Assembly (NCBI GenBank): GCA_963920665.1
Contig: OY987264.1
Location: 25,586,906-25,650,905 of the forward strand
Length of the DNA stretch: 64,000 bases
Source of the DNA: Straminergon stramineum
Lineage: Eukaryota > Streptophyta > Bryopsida > Hypnales > Calliergonaceae
Reading direction: 5' to 3'
Under the pieces are notes generated by a model that worked only from the letters and a program-made list of their open reading frames with translations, was not told the DNA's origin and made no database searches. The position numbers were made by a program, and so were the translations under genes. This document shows positions 12,300 to 23,011 of this stretch, piece after piece. Within the stretch, counting starts at the first letter, position 1. Each line of letters opens with the position of its first letter.

Positions 12300-14626
12300 A
12301 ATTTCCAAAACTAAATATTTTATAGAAATTTGAACTTTAGGTCTATAACCACAGAGTGATCATTTTTATTTTATAATTATATGGTAAAAAAATTGTACCA
12401 TGACATTCTACACTATAATACAAACCGAATGAAGATTTTTTGTTTTTTTTAACATAAAAATGCCTTTGATGTGAATTTTTTTGTTTTTTTATAGAAAAAT
12501 TCACTACAATTTCAAATTTTCACAAAGAAAAGAAACTCGATTGACTAATAGAAAGTATGAAATCACACCTCTAAAAAATAAACACAAAAGATAACATTAA
12601 TAGATAGTTTGAAAAAGTATTTGGATTATAAGTTTGCATTCTTAGCAAATCTAAATTTGTTATGTTGAACATTGGAGGTGTATGTTAACCAATTGCGGGC
12701 TTTGAACTCTATGTTTGTCAATATAGAAAATTCAAGGATCCTAAATTCATGGTTGCAAAGTACACCATACATTCTACTTGTTTTGGTAAGTCCCATTTGT
12801 TGCCTAAAAAACCTTTCAATTCTCTCACTTAAAAAATTTAAAATTTTTCTAGACTTTGACTAGAAAATTAATTGAATTGTGGAAGGTTACCTTGGGTTCC
12901 TTCAAAAAAAACTTTTCACCTCCCTCAATTGAAGGTTTTGTAGTGTGTTTGGGGGTTGAAAGACCTTAGTTATGGAAATTTTTCATGCGAATATTGGAGC
13001 CCCCAAAGCATACGATTTCAATTGGAAATCAATTTTTCACTAATAATCTTTAGCTATTAGTTTGTAATTCTACTTAAAATATAGAAATTTTCTAAATCAT
13101 TTATCAAAAATTTTGAAAAATGAATTTGAAATCAGAGAATGCCAATTTCTAATATTAGAATGACTCATGTGATAAAAAATGCACCATGATATTGTGCACT
13201 ATAATGTAGTTATTGGAAGAGATTTTCAAAGTTTTGAGTATGTATTGTTTCACTTTTTATTCACAAATTCATGGTAATTTCAAAATTTTCCCAAGAAAAT
13301 GTGAAATTTCAAGTTTTTAACAAACTAATATAAGGCATGTGATTGCATCTTTGTAGTTGAAGTTTTGGGAAATGTCTCATTATGCTAGCCTTTGGAGGTG
13401 TATGTTGAGCAATATAGAGCATTGAAATCTATTTTTGTCAATTTAGAAACTGCGAAGATCCAATCCTTATGATTATGAAGTAAACCTAGCCTTTCAACCC
13501 TCATATTTTTCCAAATTCCAATTCCAATCCAAATATTTCATATCTTTGTTTTGAAAATTAATTGAACCTCAAAGGTTTCCATTGGTTCCTTCATATTTGA
13601 ACTACCTCAATTGAAAAAACATTTAAATTCTTTGTGGGATTCAATTTTAGTTTTGTGACTTCAAAATTCCATTATTTTAATTGTGGCTTCAAATTTTTGT
13701 TGTTTTCAACTTGGCTTCATTCTACCAAAATTTTAAAGATGACTTCAAACTTTTGTGGAAACTTATATTTGTCAATGCAAGAAATTCCAAAGGTCATGCC
13801 AAAAATTGACTAAATTAATTCTAACCCTAAAGGTCATCATTAGAACTTTATAGCAATTTGAAATTTGGGTCTATAACAATAAAGTGTTGATTTTTTAACT
13901 TTATAATGATATGGTAAAACATTTGCATCATGAAGTTCTACACTATAGTATACACCTACAAAGAAATTTTCAAAATTTTTGAACATCAATTGCATTTGAT
14001 ATGATTTATTTCATTTTTCATTATAAAATTTATGATAATTTTAAATTTTCACAAAAAAATCTAAGATTTTTGAGACTATTAGAAGACATGTATTAACATC
14101 TTGAAAAAATAATACCAAAAATCACATTCATAGGTACTTGCAAATGAAGTTTGAAAAATTAGTAAAAAGCTCTTCTTTGAAGGTTATATTCTATAGACTT
14201 AGTTGACATAGAAGTATTAGAAATTGTGAACTCATTATGGTGGACTTTGGAGATGTATATTGACCAATAGCCAATGCTCAATCCTTTATATTCATCATTA
14301 CAAAATCCTAAAAAATATGGACCCTAGTCATTGTATCAAAAACCTTTCGACTCTCTTGTTCTTTTTGAATTCCAAATGCTTTTGCCCTTTGGTTTTCATT
14401 GGTTTTCTAGATTTTTTTGGAATTCCCTCAATCAAGAAGACACTATGGCTTCAAATTTAGTCTCATGACTTCAAAATTCCATAATTTTTGTCTTACCATT
14501 ATTTTTGTCCTCACTTCCTTTGATCATTTTCATCCTCTGTGCACCCTATATTTGTTAATTTTAAAAATTAAAATTAAAATTAAATTGAGTTTTGAAAATG
14601 AATCCAAATACTATATTTTTCTATGA
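12300..14626. repeat. Degenerate tandem array, three units of about 720-850 bp
   Basis: Marker blocks recur in order. GGAGGTGTATGTT-like sequence is at 12,674, 13,394 and 14,249. ACACTATAAT-like sequence is at about 12,411, 13,198 and 13,950. GGTCTATAACCA-like sequence is at 12,340 and 13,872. TGTCAATATAGAAA-like sequence follows the first marker in two units. A partial relative lies at about 26,110-26,230. No protein is encoded. Confidence 0.55.
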
Positions 14627-16654
14627 AGATGCTATGACTGCCAAAAAAACAAGATACTCCATAACTATCTCATCACTTGTCTAAATGAAATGAAACCAAA
14701 AAAATGTATAGAATAAATATAATTCAAAAAAATGATTATTTCAAGGGTTTTTTTAGTAGATTTGATTTGTTGCTCAACAAGTGGAAATTTGTGCTTAGGA
14801 TGGCATAACTTGTACTCTCAAGCACTGATTAAAATAAAATTACATTCCCAAACTGCTAATGCTTGGGGGGGGGATCTTAATCTCTAAAGTCCCAATGCCT
14901 TTTTCCAACAAATTCCACTTAAAAAATTATCATAACTATTGCAAAGTGCAAAAAACTTTAGGAATTGTTATTATTTTGCATATCTAACCATAGTGTCTTG
15001 TACTAGATTGATATAAAAATGTATGGAAGAAATTTCAAATACTTTTACCATGTGGATTGCAAGACAATTTTATTTGAAGTGACAAAAATATTTTTTGTGT
15101 ACCATGCCTATGTAGAGTTTAAGGCTTTGAATCTTCTTAACTTAAAATCTTTGTACTACACTTGTTGAATTAAAAAAATTTATGTTCAAAATTCAATTCA
15201 AAGTCTAAAGAAAAAGTTTTAAAAACACCCACTTGATTTTCATTCTTTAAGAAATTGTTAAGTAGAAATAGGTCAAGATTAAATGAAAAACTAAATCATT
15301 AATAACTCTAAGATGGAATTGAAACTTAGTAATTCCAATATTGAGATTTTCTTAGGAAGCGAATTAAACCCTTTCAAACATTTTTTGTTGAAAAATTATA
15401 AACTTTGCATTAAAAAATGTATTCTACAAGTTATTTTTTCAAGAAAAATGCTTAGATTGCTTGAAAAAAAAGATGGTCCATAATTTTCAGACCACTCTTA
15501 TAAATAGATTGAAACATATCTTTCCATGCAAACAAGAGTATTTTCTATGAAAAACAAAATTTTGAAAATTTTATTTTGACATCTTTTGATTTTTGGTGTT
15601 GCCTTGTAAATCTTGTTTTGAGCTTAGGGTGCCAAAACTTTTGCTTTCAGTCATTGATTAAAATAAAAGTTATATTCCCCAAAAGTTGTTGTATTTTACT
15701 ATCTTAAAAAAAAGTTTAAAAATATCACATTGATAATTGACATCCTAGGAGCCTACTTGAAATCCATTTTGTTCCTGAAGGGGACAATGGGACTTGAGGG
15801 GCTAAGAAAAAGTTTCAAAAAATCACAATAGAAATTGAGATTGTAGGAGCCTATTCAAAACCCATTTCCCTCTTTTCCCTAGGGACAATGGTTCTAAGGT
15901 GGAGGCTAATGCAAAGTTAAGTGTGTATATCATAGCAATGATCAATAATTTCAAAGTTGCCAATTGTTGTTCTTAGGTGGAAGTTTTGCAATTTGAAGGC
16001 AACCAAATGGCTTAAAATTTTATAAATTACGATTATATCAAAGAATGACCAAACAATCCAAGTTATGGAGAATAATCACAACTTAGTACTAGGGTTCCAA
16101 TTTGAACAATCCCTTGCTAGGAGGACCATTCTTATTCCCTAATTTTGGAGAGAAGAAGAAAATGTGAATAATCTTCCGAGTAAGGGGGGTAGTGTTCAAG
16201 ATTGAAACTATGGTTAGTATCTCTTTCACTAGTGACATAAATTAGGTAATTTGAAAGTAAAGTCTAGCTATGAGAAATAATATTTCAAGTCAAGAGAGTG
16301 GTGAGGCATATTAGTTCTCATAATTAACAAGCTTCTTCTTTCGTATAAGTGGATAAAGCCTCAATTGTTGAATGGTTTGGTCTTGGTTGAACATGATCAA
16401 TCAAGAGTCTAAGAAGGAGAACTTCATAATGCTAAAGCAATCCTACATTATGAAAAATAACATACCACTCGTCATCCAATGAGAGGTTGCCATTTGTATT
16501 CCAATGGGTATTGTTGAGGTTATGACTTAGTAGGCTCTTATAAACTACTTTCTATTGTCATTACGTAGACTTTAAGACAATTGGCATCAAGTGTGAATGA
16601 TGTCATTTTTTTTCTACGAGGTATAAAACATACTGAAAGAAAACCAATTTTATA
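14627..16654. other. Gene-free AT-rich stretch; part is inverted relative to 34.4-34.6 kb
   Basis: The block around 14,935-15,070 (CTATTGCAAAGTGCAAAAAA, CATATCTAACCATAG, GTGGATTGCAAGA) corresponds in reverse to about 34,440-34,580. A short G run lies at 14,866. No gene is seen. Confidence 0.4.
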
Positions 16655-16932
16655 GTAACTACACCTAAAATTGCTCAAGTAAGCAATTCAACATGTTTCC
16701 CATTATGATATTGGAAAACTTTATGTGGGATCTCATCGATAGTCAAAAGGGGATTCTAAATTCTCTTAGAATGCATTTATTGAACATTGTATGAATAAAG
16801 TATGAATTTTCAAAGCGTTGAAAATAAGTGTTTCTAAAACCAACCATAGACTCTCATAAATAGTGGGATTACATTTTAGACAAAAATCTAGACTAGTCGG
16901 TTTAAAAAGTAGTCAAAATTAGGTGTAGTTAC
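16655..16932. mobile_element. Small inverted-repeat element (MITE-like), 278 bp
   Basis: The left end GTAACTACACCTAAAATTG matches the inverse of the right end, AAATTAGGTGTAGTTAC. The interior is AT-rich and non-coding. I cannot fix a target duplication with confidence, so the superfamily is undetermined. Confidence 0.5.
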
Positions 16933-17021
16933 CTTAAGTGAAAGTTGTAGATTTGCTCTCAGACAAGCTTACTTCATTTATACCAAATTCTCACATTAAG
17001 TTACACACCAGTGCAACCTGG

Positions 17022-17290
17022 GCAGGATTCCAAATCCTGCAAACGAAGTGGGCCCTGTAGGGGTATTTTGTGTTTTATCTGGGGATAAAAGTAAAAATTG
17101 CCCCCTATTTTGAGCCGTGTCTAGGGTATGTTGTACACCTCTCCTACCTAATTTGGGGTCTCTGATTGCAAAAATGAATTCGAAATTTGCATGAAAAATA
17201 ATGTGCAAAAAATTAAAAAAATCCTGCATTTTTCCCCATGGTAAATCTGCCCCTGCAGGCCCACTTAGTTTGCAGGATTTAGCGTCCTCT
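17022..17290. mobile_element. MITE with 9-bp target duplication (Mutator-like), 269 bp
   Basis: The element is flanked by direct repeats GCAACCTGG at 17,013-17,021 and 17,291-17,299. Its ends are inverse copies of about 33 bp with a few mismatches, centred on AAATCCTGCAAAC and AAGTGGGCC. A 9-bp duplication is the known signature of Mutator-like elements, so I infer a non-autonomous MULE. No transposase is inside. Confidence 0.7.
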
Positions 17291-17392
17291 GCAACCTGGT
17301 AGCTTAGCTAAGGTTTCCTAAGCTGAGTAGGTGATTGGGGTATCAGTCAACAACTTAGTGGTCAATTGTGAGTGAAAACAACCTTCCATAAC

Positions 17393-17395
17393 TTA
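17393..17395. other. Target site duplication TTA, left
   Basis: The TTA directly precedes the left terminal repeat of the Harbinger element and equals the TTA at 20,914-20,916. Confidence 0.85.
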
Positions 17396-17560
17396 GGGCC
17401 ACTTCACACTACGGCACAAGGTCGAGAGTCCGTCGGTCTTAGCCAATCAGATTTCAGAGACCTAAGACTTTGGCCTCTCGGCCCTTCACACAAGGTGGCA
17501 CAATCCAAAGTTCGTCGCCTTGATGGCAGCCTACATGGCATCGAAATGCTTACATGGTGA

Positions 17561-17623
17561 CGGACTCTCAATCAGAGTTTGGGTCTCCGTTTTTGGCCGG
17601 CCCAAACTCTGATCGAGAGTCCG
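17561..17623. promoter_or_regulatory. Strong hairpin in the Harbinger left subterminal region
   Basis: Two 23-base arms (17,561-17,583 and 17,601-17,623) pair at 22 of 23 positions around a 17-base loop. The arms contain GGACTCTC and CAGAGTTTGGG. The GAGAGTCCGT word also occurs at about 17,423, and GGACTCTCACCAAAGTTTGG occurs near the right end. Such repeated subterminal words are candidate transposase or ORF1 binding sites. The hairpin lies about 200 bases before the ORF1 start, so it could instead act in its 5' leader. Confidence 0.6.
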
Positions 17624-17823
17624 TTGAATTTTTTTTTTTAAAATAAAAAAAATCAGAAACTGACAAGATCTCTGCCGTTAGATTAGAAGGACTGTTTTCC
17701 GCAAGGCAAAAAGGAGGATGCGCCTTCTTCTTCTCTCTTTTTTGTGCGTCTTGGTAGAAGCCGCTCTTGTTTCTGCAGCTCTTTGTGTGTATTGGGTCTC
17801 TAATTTTTTTGCAAGTAGGAAAG

Positions 17824-19099
17824 ATGGACAATTTTTCTGAAAACCCTTTCTTTTGTAGCCAACCACCTTTGATGGGGGTGGAAATTTTTTTGACTCCAAG
17901 TTCTTATGGAGCATTTCAGCCTTTTTCATCTAATGTTGGAGGAAAAAGAGTAGAAGAGAGTCATGAGCCAAATGTGGAAAGGGTAGAAGAGAGGGTTGTT
18001 GAGGGAGGAGATTGTGAGATTATAGGATCCTCCAAAAAGAGAGTTGCTCTCAAGCAAAAGGCTATTCCGAAGAAAAAAACAACTTCGAAAAAGAAGGCTG
18101 TAGTGAAAATTGAAGGAGAAGCCGAAGGGGAAGAGGTGAATCGAATGTGGGAGGACTCGGAGGTGCTTCAGTTGATTTCATTGAAGGGGGAGATGGAGCC
18201 AGAATTTGTGAGAAATGGCAAAAAACAGGGTAAGAATTTTCTCCCCTAATTTAGGGTTTCTATAAAAATGTTCGGATTGAGGATTGGGGCCAATTAGGGG
18301 CCTAAAGGCCTTTGCCTTCGGCACGCGCCCGTGCCCGGCCACCACGGCCCCCCTTTCCCCCCATTGCACATGTAAATTGGATGTCGCCGGTGGGGTTTGA
18401 GCCCTAGTCTCCACCTTTACAACAGTGAGACTTTGCATGAATGATTTGTAAAGACTCTCCACCTACTTTTCCCCGGTGACCATTGCCACCTTCTTTTCTC
18501 ATTTATAACTCACATGGTCTTTGTTTGATAGTGAGAGCTTGTGCTGTGATAGTTCTTTCAATGCCATTTTTGACTCCAAGTCATGTTTTTTTAATCTTTT
18601 GCTTGTAGGAATTGACTCTTGGGTGAGGCTTCATGCTAGAATGGTTGTTATACTACCAAATTTCAACCGCACTGCTGTGGCATGCCGTAAGAAGTTCAAG
18701 TCCATTTTTGATGCTTACAAGGAAGACAAGATGGCCAACGGTATTTCGGGCAATAATCGGCAAGAGAGCAAATTCTATGATGCTCTAGATGAGTGGTATC
18801 ACCAAGCTGGACAAGTCATGAAGCACATTTCAGCTACAACCACAGATAATGTACAAATCCAAACCAATTTGGCCCCAAATGAGGAGAGTGCACCAACATC
18901 AACAAGTGTTGCTACACCATCATCAACAACCGCTTCTACACCAACATCAAAAGGTAAAACAAACTTTCAGGATAGAGCCATTGACATCTTTGAAAAAATG
19001 GCAGAAACTAGCACAGGTTTGATGAAAAACTTTGAAAGAACAAATGAGTTGCTAGAAAGAGTAGACTACCAATTTGATCGTTTGATCAATAAGCTCTAG
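17824..19099 (+). CDS. Harbinger ORF1, Myb/SANT-like DNA-binding protein (two exons)
   Basis: The model is exon 1 17,824-18,229, intron 18,230-18,608 and exon 2 18,609-19,099, giving 298 residues. The donor is CAGG/GTAAGAA and the acceptor is CTTGTAG/GAATTG. Both junctions are phase 1 and rebuild a Gly codon. I chose the ATG at 17,824 because the frame upstream has no ATG. Residues 1-70 are variable and 71-91 are rich in Lys (KKR, KKKTTSKKK), a likely nuclear signal. From about 107 a SANT/trihelix-like domain reads MWEDSEVLQLISLKGEMEPE, then across the junction SW, RKKFKSIFDAYK and FYDALDEWY. A Ser/Thr/Pro-rich linker and a C-terminal helix (FEKMAETSTGLMKNFERTNE) follow. In this family ORF1 works with the transposase for nuclear entry and end binding. 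That role is family knowledge, not shown here. Confidence 0.85.
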
Positions 19100-19110
19100 A
19101 TTTGTTTATG

Positions 19111-20568
19111 CTACTCTTCATTGTCACTATAGTCATCATCATTGTAGGCACAATTTTCCCATTGAATGTCTGAATTTTTGGCCAAATGACTTTTGTAAAA
19201 AGTCTTGGCTAGTAATAGATGAATTCGAGTTGAATCAGCTAACATACTCTTCATTTTCTCTTGGCGCTTTTTCTTCGTTTCTTCACAAGCAAGATTCTCC
19301 TCATTTTCGATTTCTTCTTCTTGTTCCGGTTCTATGAATGGAGTCTCTTCGCCTTGTGGATTTCCCTTTTGTAGTTCCCTCATTTCCCTTAATGATGATT
19401 CTAGGGAATGAAACATATCCGTTTCTTGCATTTTCCCTAAGGCCATATTTGCTTCAGATTGCAACTCTTTTTCTGCTTCTTTTGCCCAATCCATAGAAAA
19501 CTTATCATTCTCTAGAATGCACAGATTGTGAAGGCACAAAGAAGCTGTAACAATATCAAGCACATTTCGAAGTGGCACGTCAATTCTTTTCAATAATATA
19601 CGCCATCTTCCTTTAAGAATTCCAAATGCTCTTTCCACAGCCATACGAGTGCTTGATTGAATAAAATTCCAATGTGCTTTTTCTCTTGGCAATCCTTCTT
19701 TTTCACCCTTGAATGGTGAATAAAACCAAGGCCTCATAGGATATGCAGCATCACCAATAAATCTATAAGGTAGAAACGCACCTTTCATAGTCCTTCTTCT
19801 AATTTCTGATTTCTGAAATAAAGCCCAATCATGAATCCGTCCAGCCCATCCAAAATCATAATCCCAAAATTTGCAATCGGCATCTACAACTCCTTGTAGT
19901 AAACATGAATAATATCCCTTTTGGCAATAATATGATACAGGGTCATGAGAAGGTGCCATGATAGGGATATGGCTACCATCTATTGCTCCTATAATAAGCG
20001 GAATGCTGTGGAGAGCTTCAAAACCGTTTGCTATTTGCTTCATCCAAGCAAGATTTGGTTTCTTAAAAACCAATGGTCTCAAATGAATCCTAATAGCTTC
20101 ACAACATTCCCTCACAATGATAGAAGCTGTACTCAATCCAATGCCAAATAAATCAGCAATCATTTGCAAAGAATTACCCGTTCCTAATCGAGAAAGAGTT
20201 ATTGCCATCCTTCGCTCCACACTAATACTTGCCCTAAGATGTGTGTCCTTCTTCTTCAAAACAGGCCCTAAAAGAGTACATAAATATTGAAATGTAGATG
20301 TACTCACCCTCATTCGCTTCCGAAAATCATGATCTAAAAATGACCCCATAAGTGTATGCTCCAAGAAACCTCCATATCTTTGAAATTGCCAACAATTCCT
20401 TTGAGAATTCACCCTCCGTCCTTGGGCAATAAAAATTGCCATCATCATCATTTGTGCATTTTGTTGAAATATTGCAAGTTTTTGCAATGCCAAAATGCCC
20501 ACAATGACGTACTTTATGACCATGAAAACTGAAAGTAGTACAAGAATGCGTTCCTTTCTAGAATCCAT
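19111..20568 (-). CDS. PIF/Harbinger DDE transposase (DDE_Tnp_4 type), 485 aa
   Basis: A single open frame runs from an ATG at 20,568 with no frameshift or stop, near the usual length of plant Harbinger transposases. Residues 121-159 form a helix-turn-helix-like segment (LQMIADLFGIGLSTASIIVR). The catalytic triad is visible: Asp197 in GAIDGSH, Asp247 in GRIHDWALF and Glu312 in ERAFGILKGRW. Conserved blocks GDAAYPMRPW and ASLCLHNLC are also present. The C-terminus has an acidic Glu-rich stretch around 410-430 and ends in an Asp/Glu tail. The enzyme cuts and pastes the element at TWA sites with ORF1 as partner. The gene is convergent with ORF1, with 11 bases between stops. All key residues are intact, so activity is plausible but unproven. 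Confidence 0.95.
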   Translation of the reverse strand: MDSRKERILVLLSVFMVIKYVIVGILALQKLAIFQQNAQMMMMAIFIAQGRRVNSQRNCWQFQRYGGFLEHTLMGSFLDHDFRKRMRVSTSTFQYLCTLLGPVLKKKDTHLRASISVERRMAITLSRLGTGNSLQMIADLFGIGLSTASIIVRECCEAIRIHLRPLVFKKPNLAWMKQIANGFEALHSIPLIIGAIDGSHIPIMAPSHDPVSYYCQKGYYSCLLQGVVDADCKFWDYDFGWAGRIHDWALFQKSEIRRRTMKGAFLPYRFIGDAAYPMRPWFYSPFKGEKEGLPREKAHWNFIQSSTRMAVERAFGILKGRWRILLKRIDVPLRNVLDIVTASLCLHNLCILENDKFSMDWAKEAEKELQSEANMALGKMQETDMFHSLESSLREMRELQKGNPQGEETPFIEPEQEEEIENEENLACEETKKKRQEKMKSMLADSTRIHLLLAKTFYKSHLAKNSDIQWENCAYNDDDYSDNEE

Positions 20569-20683
20569 GGTTAAAGAATGTGAGATGGAAATTACAGAAA
20601 TTGGATGGACTATTCAAGTGAAGAGACATGGATACAAGCCAAACAAATGGTATGGGTTTGGACTTTCAACTTGGCCTTTGGAG

Positions 20684-20800
20684 GCTTCATACTATGGCCG
20701 ACCAAGTTGAGAGGCCATGGGAGTTCATTGGTTTGGGCTTGGACTTTGGACTTTGGACTTTGGCCTTTGGAGGCTTCACACTATGGACGGCCGAAGGCTC
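20684..20800 (+). repeat. Subterminal repeats of the Harbinger right end
   Basis: GAGGCTTCATACTATGG and GAGGCTTCACACTATGG are internal near-copies of the terminal TTCACACTA word. Between them lies a short GGACTTT tandem run (about 20,752-20,770). They are probably protein-binding repeats or products of slippage. Confidence 0.6.
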
Positions 20801-20913
20801 CAATTCCTAGTTTCTTGGGCCTATTTATTGCTCATTTCCTTGGACTCTCACCAAAGTTTGGCCACTCAATCCCACGGCCTCTCGACTTGGACGGCTATAG
20901 TGTGAAGAGGCCC

Positions 20914-20916
20914 TTA
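20914..20916. other. Target site duplication TTA, right
   Basis: The TTA directly follows the right terminal repeat. Removing the element and one copy restores continuous island-type sequence (ACTTA then AGTTAACTTAG). Confidence 0.85.
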
Positions 20917-21158
20917 AGTTAACTTAGTCCTGAGTGGTTGTCCCTCCAGACAAGGGAGGTTATCTTATTAGTGTACCGCAGAGCACAGTCGTGCCTGCCT
21001 GGGTATGAAAATACCCGTGACCAACTTGACGTAGAGCAGAAAATCGGTGACGTGGCAGAAGGATTTGAATGGTATCAGTCTTGGACAGTAAGTAGCTTGC
21101 TTCAAAATGCTACGCTGAATAACTTATTTCCCATGAAAGAGGGCTTAAGTTAGAACAC
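20917..21158. other. Island sequence to the right of the Harbinger element
   Basis: This higher-GC sequence contains AAGTTAACTTAG and GGGCTTAAGTTAG. It continues the island interrupted by the transposon. A 71-codon open frame here is not recognisable as a protein. Confidence 0.4.
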
Positions 21159-21803
21159 TTAACCCCTAAATGCCCAAGGCATGTTTAGAGCTTCTTGAAA
21201 TTTGCTTTAAATTGAACAAAAAGTCAACATTTTCATAAGTTGTACCAATTTCTTTTGAATTGTAACCGTACAAATTCAAACTAGACATGTTAGAGATCAC
21301 ATAGGAAAAGAAAATATAACAATATCACTTATAGATTGAAAGATTATAATGTTTGATCATGAGGGTGTAAAAACTAAGAAAATTTTTCAATTCACTTTTT
21401 GCATGTCAACTCTAAAAAGTTGGTCACAAAAAAAATATGAGGTTATAGGGCCTAGCATGCACAACCCCAATCAATTTATGGTTTTTCAAAATCTATTCTA
21501 CAATTTTTTTAAATGAACTTCTATTGTGATTTTTCCTCCAAGTTCTAGTGTATTTGAGGCTCATTTCCAAGAGCCCACAACACTATGGGAAGTCAAGATT
21601 GCACTAGGTATCCTTGCACATAATCTTCAATAGAAAAATCATAATCCTTTCTTTTTAAGATCAACTTTTTGATCCTAAAACTAGACTTCAAAAAGAATTC
21701 TCCAAAAATATAAACTACTACTAATAGCAATTTGGTTGGGTTTTACTTAACTTCAAAGTTTTCCAAACACCACATTTGGGTGCCTTGGGCATCTAGGGGT
21801 TAA
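21159..21803. mobile_element. TTAA-CCCC family element, 645 bp, well-preserved ends
   Basis: The left end TTAACCCCTAAATGCCCAAG and right end CTTGGGCATCTAGGGGTTAA are near-perfect inverse copies. The interior is AT-rich and non-coding. It includes TAGATTGAAAGATTATAATG, a block shared in variant form by several other members. Nothing beyond TTAA is duplicated at the flanks. Confidence 0.75.
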
Positions 21804-22413
21804 TTGGCAGCAACATTTGAAATGGACAAGCCAATTGGGCACCACTCAAATTTGTTGATTTTCACCTAATTGAATGTCGAGTAAGTTAACCCTCTTACAA
21901 GGTTGCATGTGACCAAAACTAGCCTAAGGTTTCTTATATTCCTTCATTTTAGCAATGGGAATTAGAGAATTTGGAAAAAACAATAAAGTTTGAACTTGAT
22001 GGCAAAGGTATGGGGAAATTGAATGATTTAAAAAAATAAAGAACATAGTAGTGATGCAAAAGTTGTGCCTACGAAAAGGGTTTGTTTTGCGTATTTTCCA
22101 CACCAATAGGTCTTTCAAGGGTTTACAATAGGCGTAGAGTACCCTTCTGCAATATCTATTGTGTCAGGGAGGCAATGGGTTGAATTGGTCATGTGCACTT
22201 AAGGTACATCCTTTCAAAAGAGAGATACTTCTTTCTTGAGAATCATGCATCATTTCTAAAGAGAGAAAGAATGCAATTCCTATCTTGGTTGCCCTAACCT
22301 ATCTGAGTCTGATACTAACTAGAGTAGCATTCTTTGGGGGGGGGGTTCTTGAAAAATTTGCACCATTTCTAAAACAAGATTTGAATCCAATGATCAAGGT
22401 GCAATCTATCTTC
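21804..22413. other. Gene-free stretch
   Basis: No gene or paired ends are seen. A G run lies at about 22,336-22,345. Confidence 0.45.
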
Positions 22414-22739
22414 ACTATAATAAAATATGGTAAAAAAAACACTCAAAATTGAGTGTAGTTTTTTTGACCATGTTTTTGGACATATGCACATAGTGTGCTA
22501 TTAGGTTTTTTTGGCAATTTCCTATTGCAATTTTTGAAATCTTTGGGTGTACAATATGCTGTTGGAAAGCCATTGGAAATACCTTTTCAATGGTATATTG
22601 TATGCCTCAAGATTCCAAAAATTGCAATAGGAAATTGCAAAAAAAGCTAACAGCACACTACACATGCATGCACAAAAACATGGTCAAAAGAACTGCGCTT
22701 GAATTTGAGTGCATTTTTTTTACTACATTTTGTTATAGT
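22414..22739. mobile_element. Fold-back MITE, 326 bp, nearly full-length hairpin
   Basis: The ends ACTATAATAAAATATGGTA and the inverse of TACTACATTTTGTTATAGT match closely. The arms, about 140-150 bases each, pair along most of their length and share GACCATGTTTTTG and GCAATTTCCTATTGCAATTT. Transcripts would fold into one long hairpin, so small-RNA production is conceivable. The family is undetermined. Confidence 0.7.
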
Positions 22740-23011
22740 ACTTGGTTGCCATAACCTAAATTTCAATGATAACATTAGTAGTACCTATTTTCTCACTTTG
22801 CATAGTTTGGAGATTTGTCACTAGATTCAAAGAGAGACAATAATAGCATTCTTTCTTTGAATTTTCTTGAGAATTTTGCATCATTTCTGAAATGAGACTT
22901 GATGCCCATGATCGAGGTGCAATTGGGCTTGTTTGATGTAATTAACCTAAATTTGAGTCCATGTTGTGGAGTTAAAGACCATGTTGTTCCTTTGGATTCA
23001 AAAGGTCCAAA

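Larger units (their letters stand above)
17396..20913. mobile_element. PIF/Harbinger transposon, 3,518 bp, apparently complete
   Basis: The terminal inverted repeats GGGCCACTTCACACTA (17,396-17,411) and TAGTGTGAAGAGGCCC (20,898-20,913) differ at one position. Each is flanked by TTA (17,393-17,395 and 20,914-20,916), the 3-bp duplication typical of this superfamily. Inside are two convergent genes, an ORF1 Myb/SANT-like protein (plus) and a DDE transposase (minus), with stops only 11 bases apart. Both frames are open. TTCACACTA- and GAGAGTCCGT-like words recur near the ends as subterminal repeats. It looks autonomous, or only recently inactivated. It lies in one of the AACTTAAGTTA-rich islands. 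Confidence 0.93.

Noticed and set aside
18521..18608. Using the upstream part of the second Harbinger ORF1 frame as coding
   Set aside because: It lies before a consensus acceptor. Splicing at 18,609 joins the SANT-like domain in phase with exon 1, which the unspliced frame does not.
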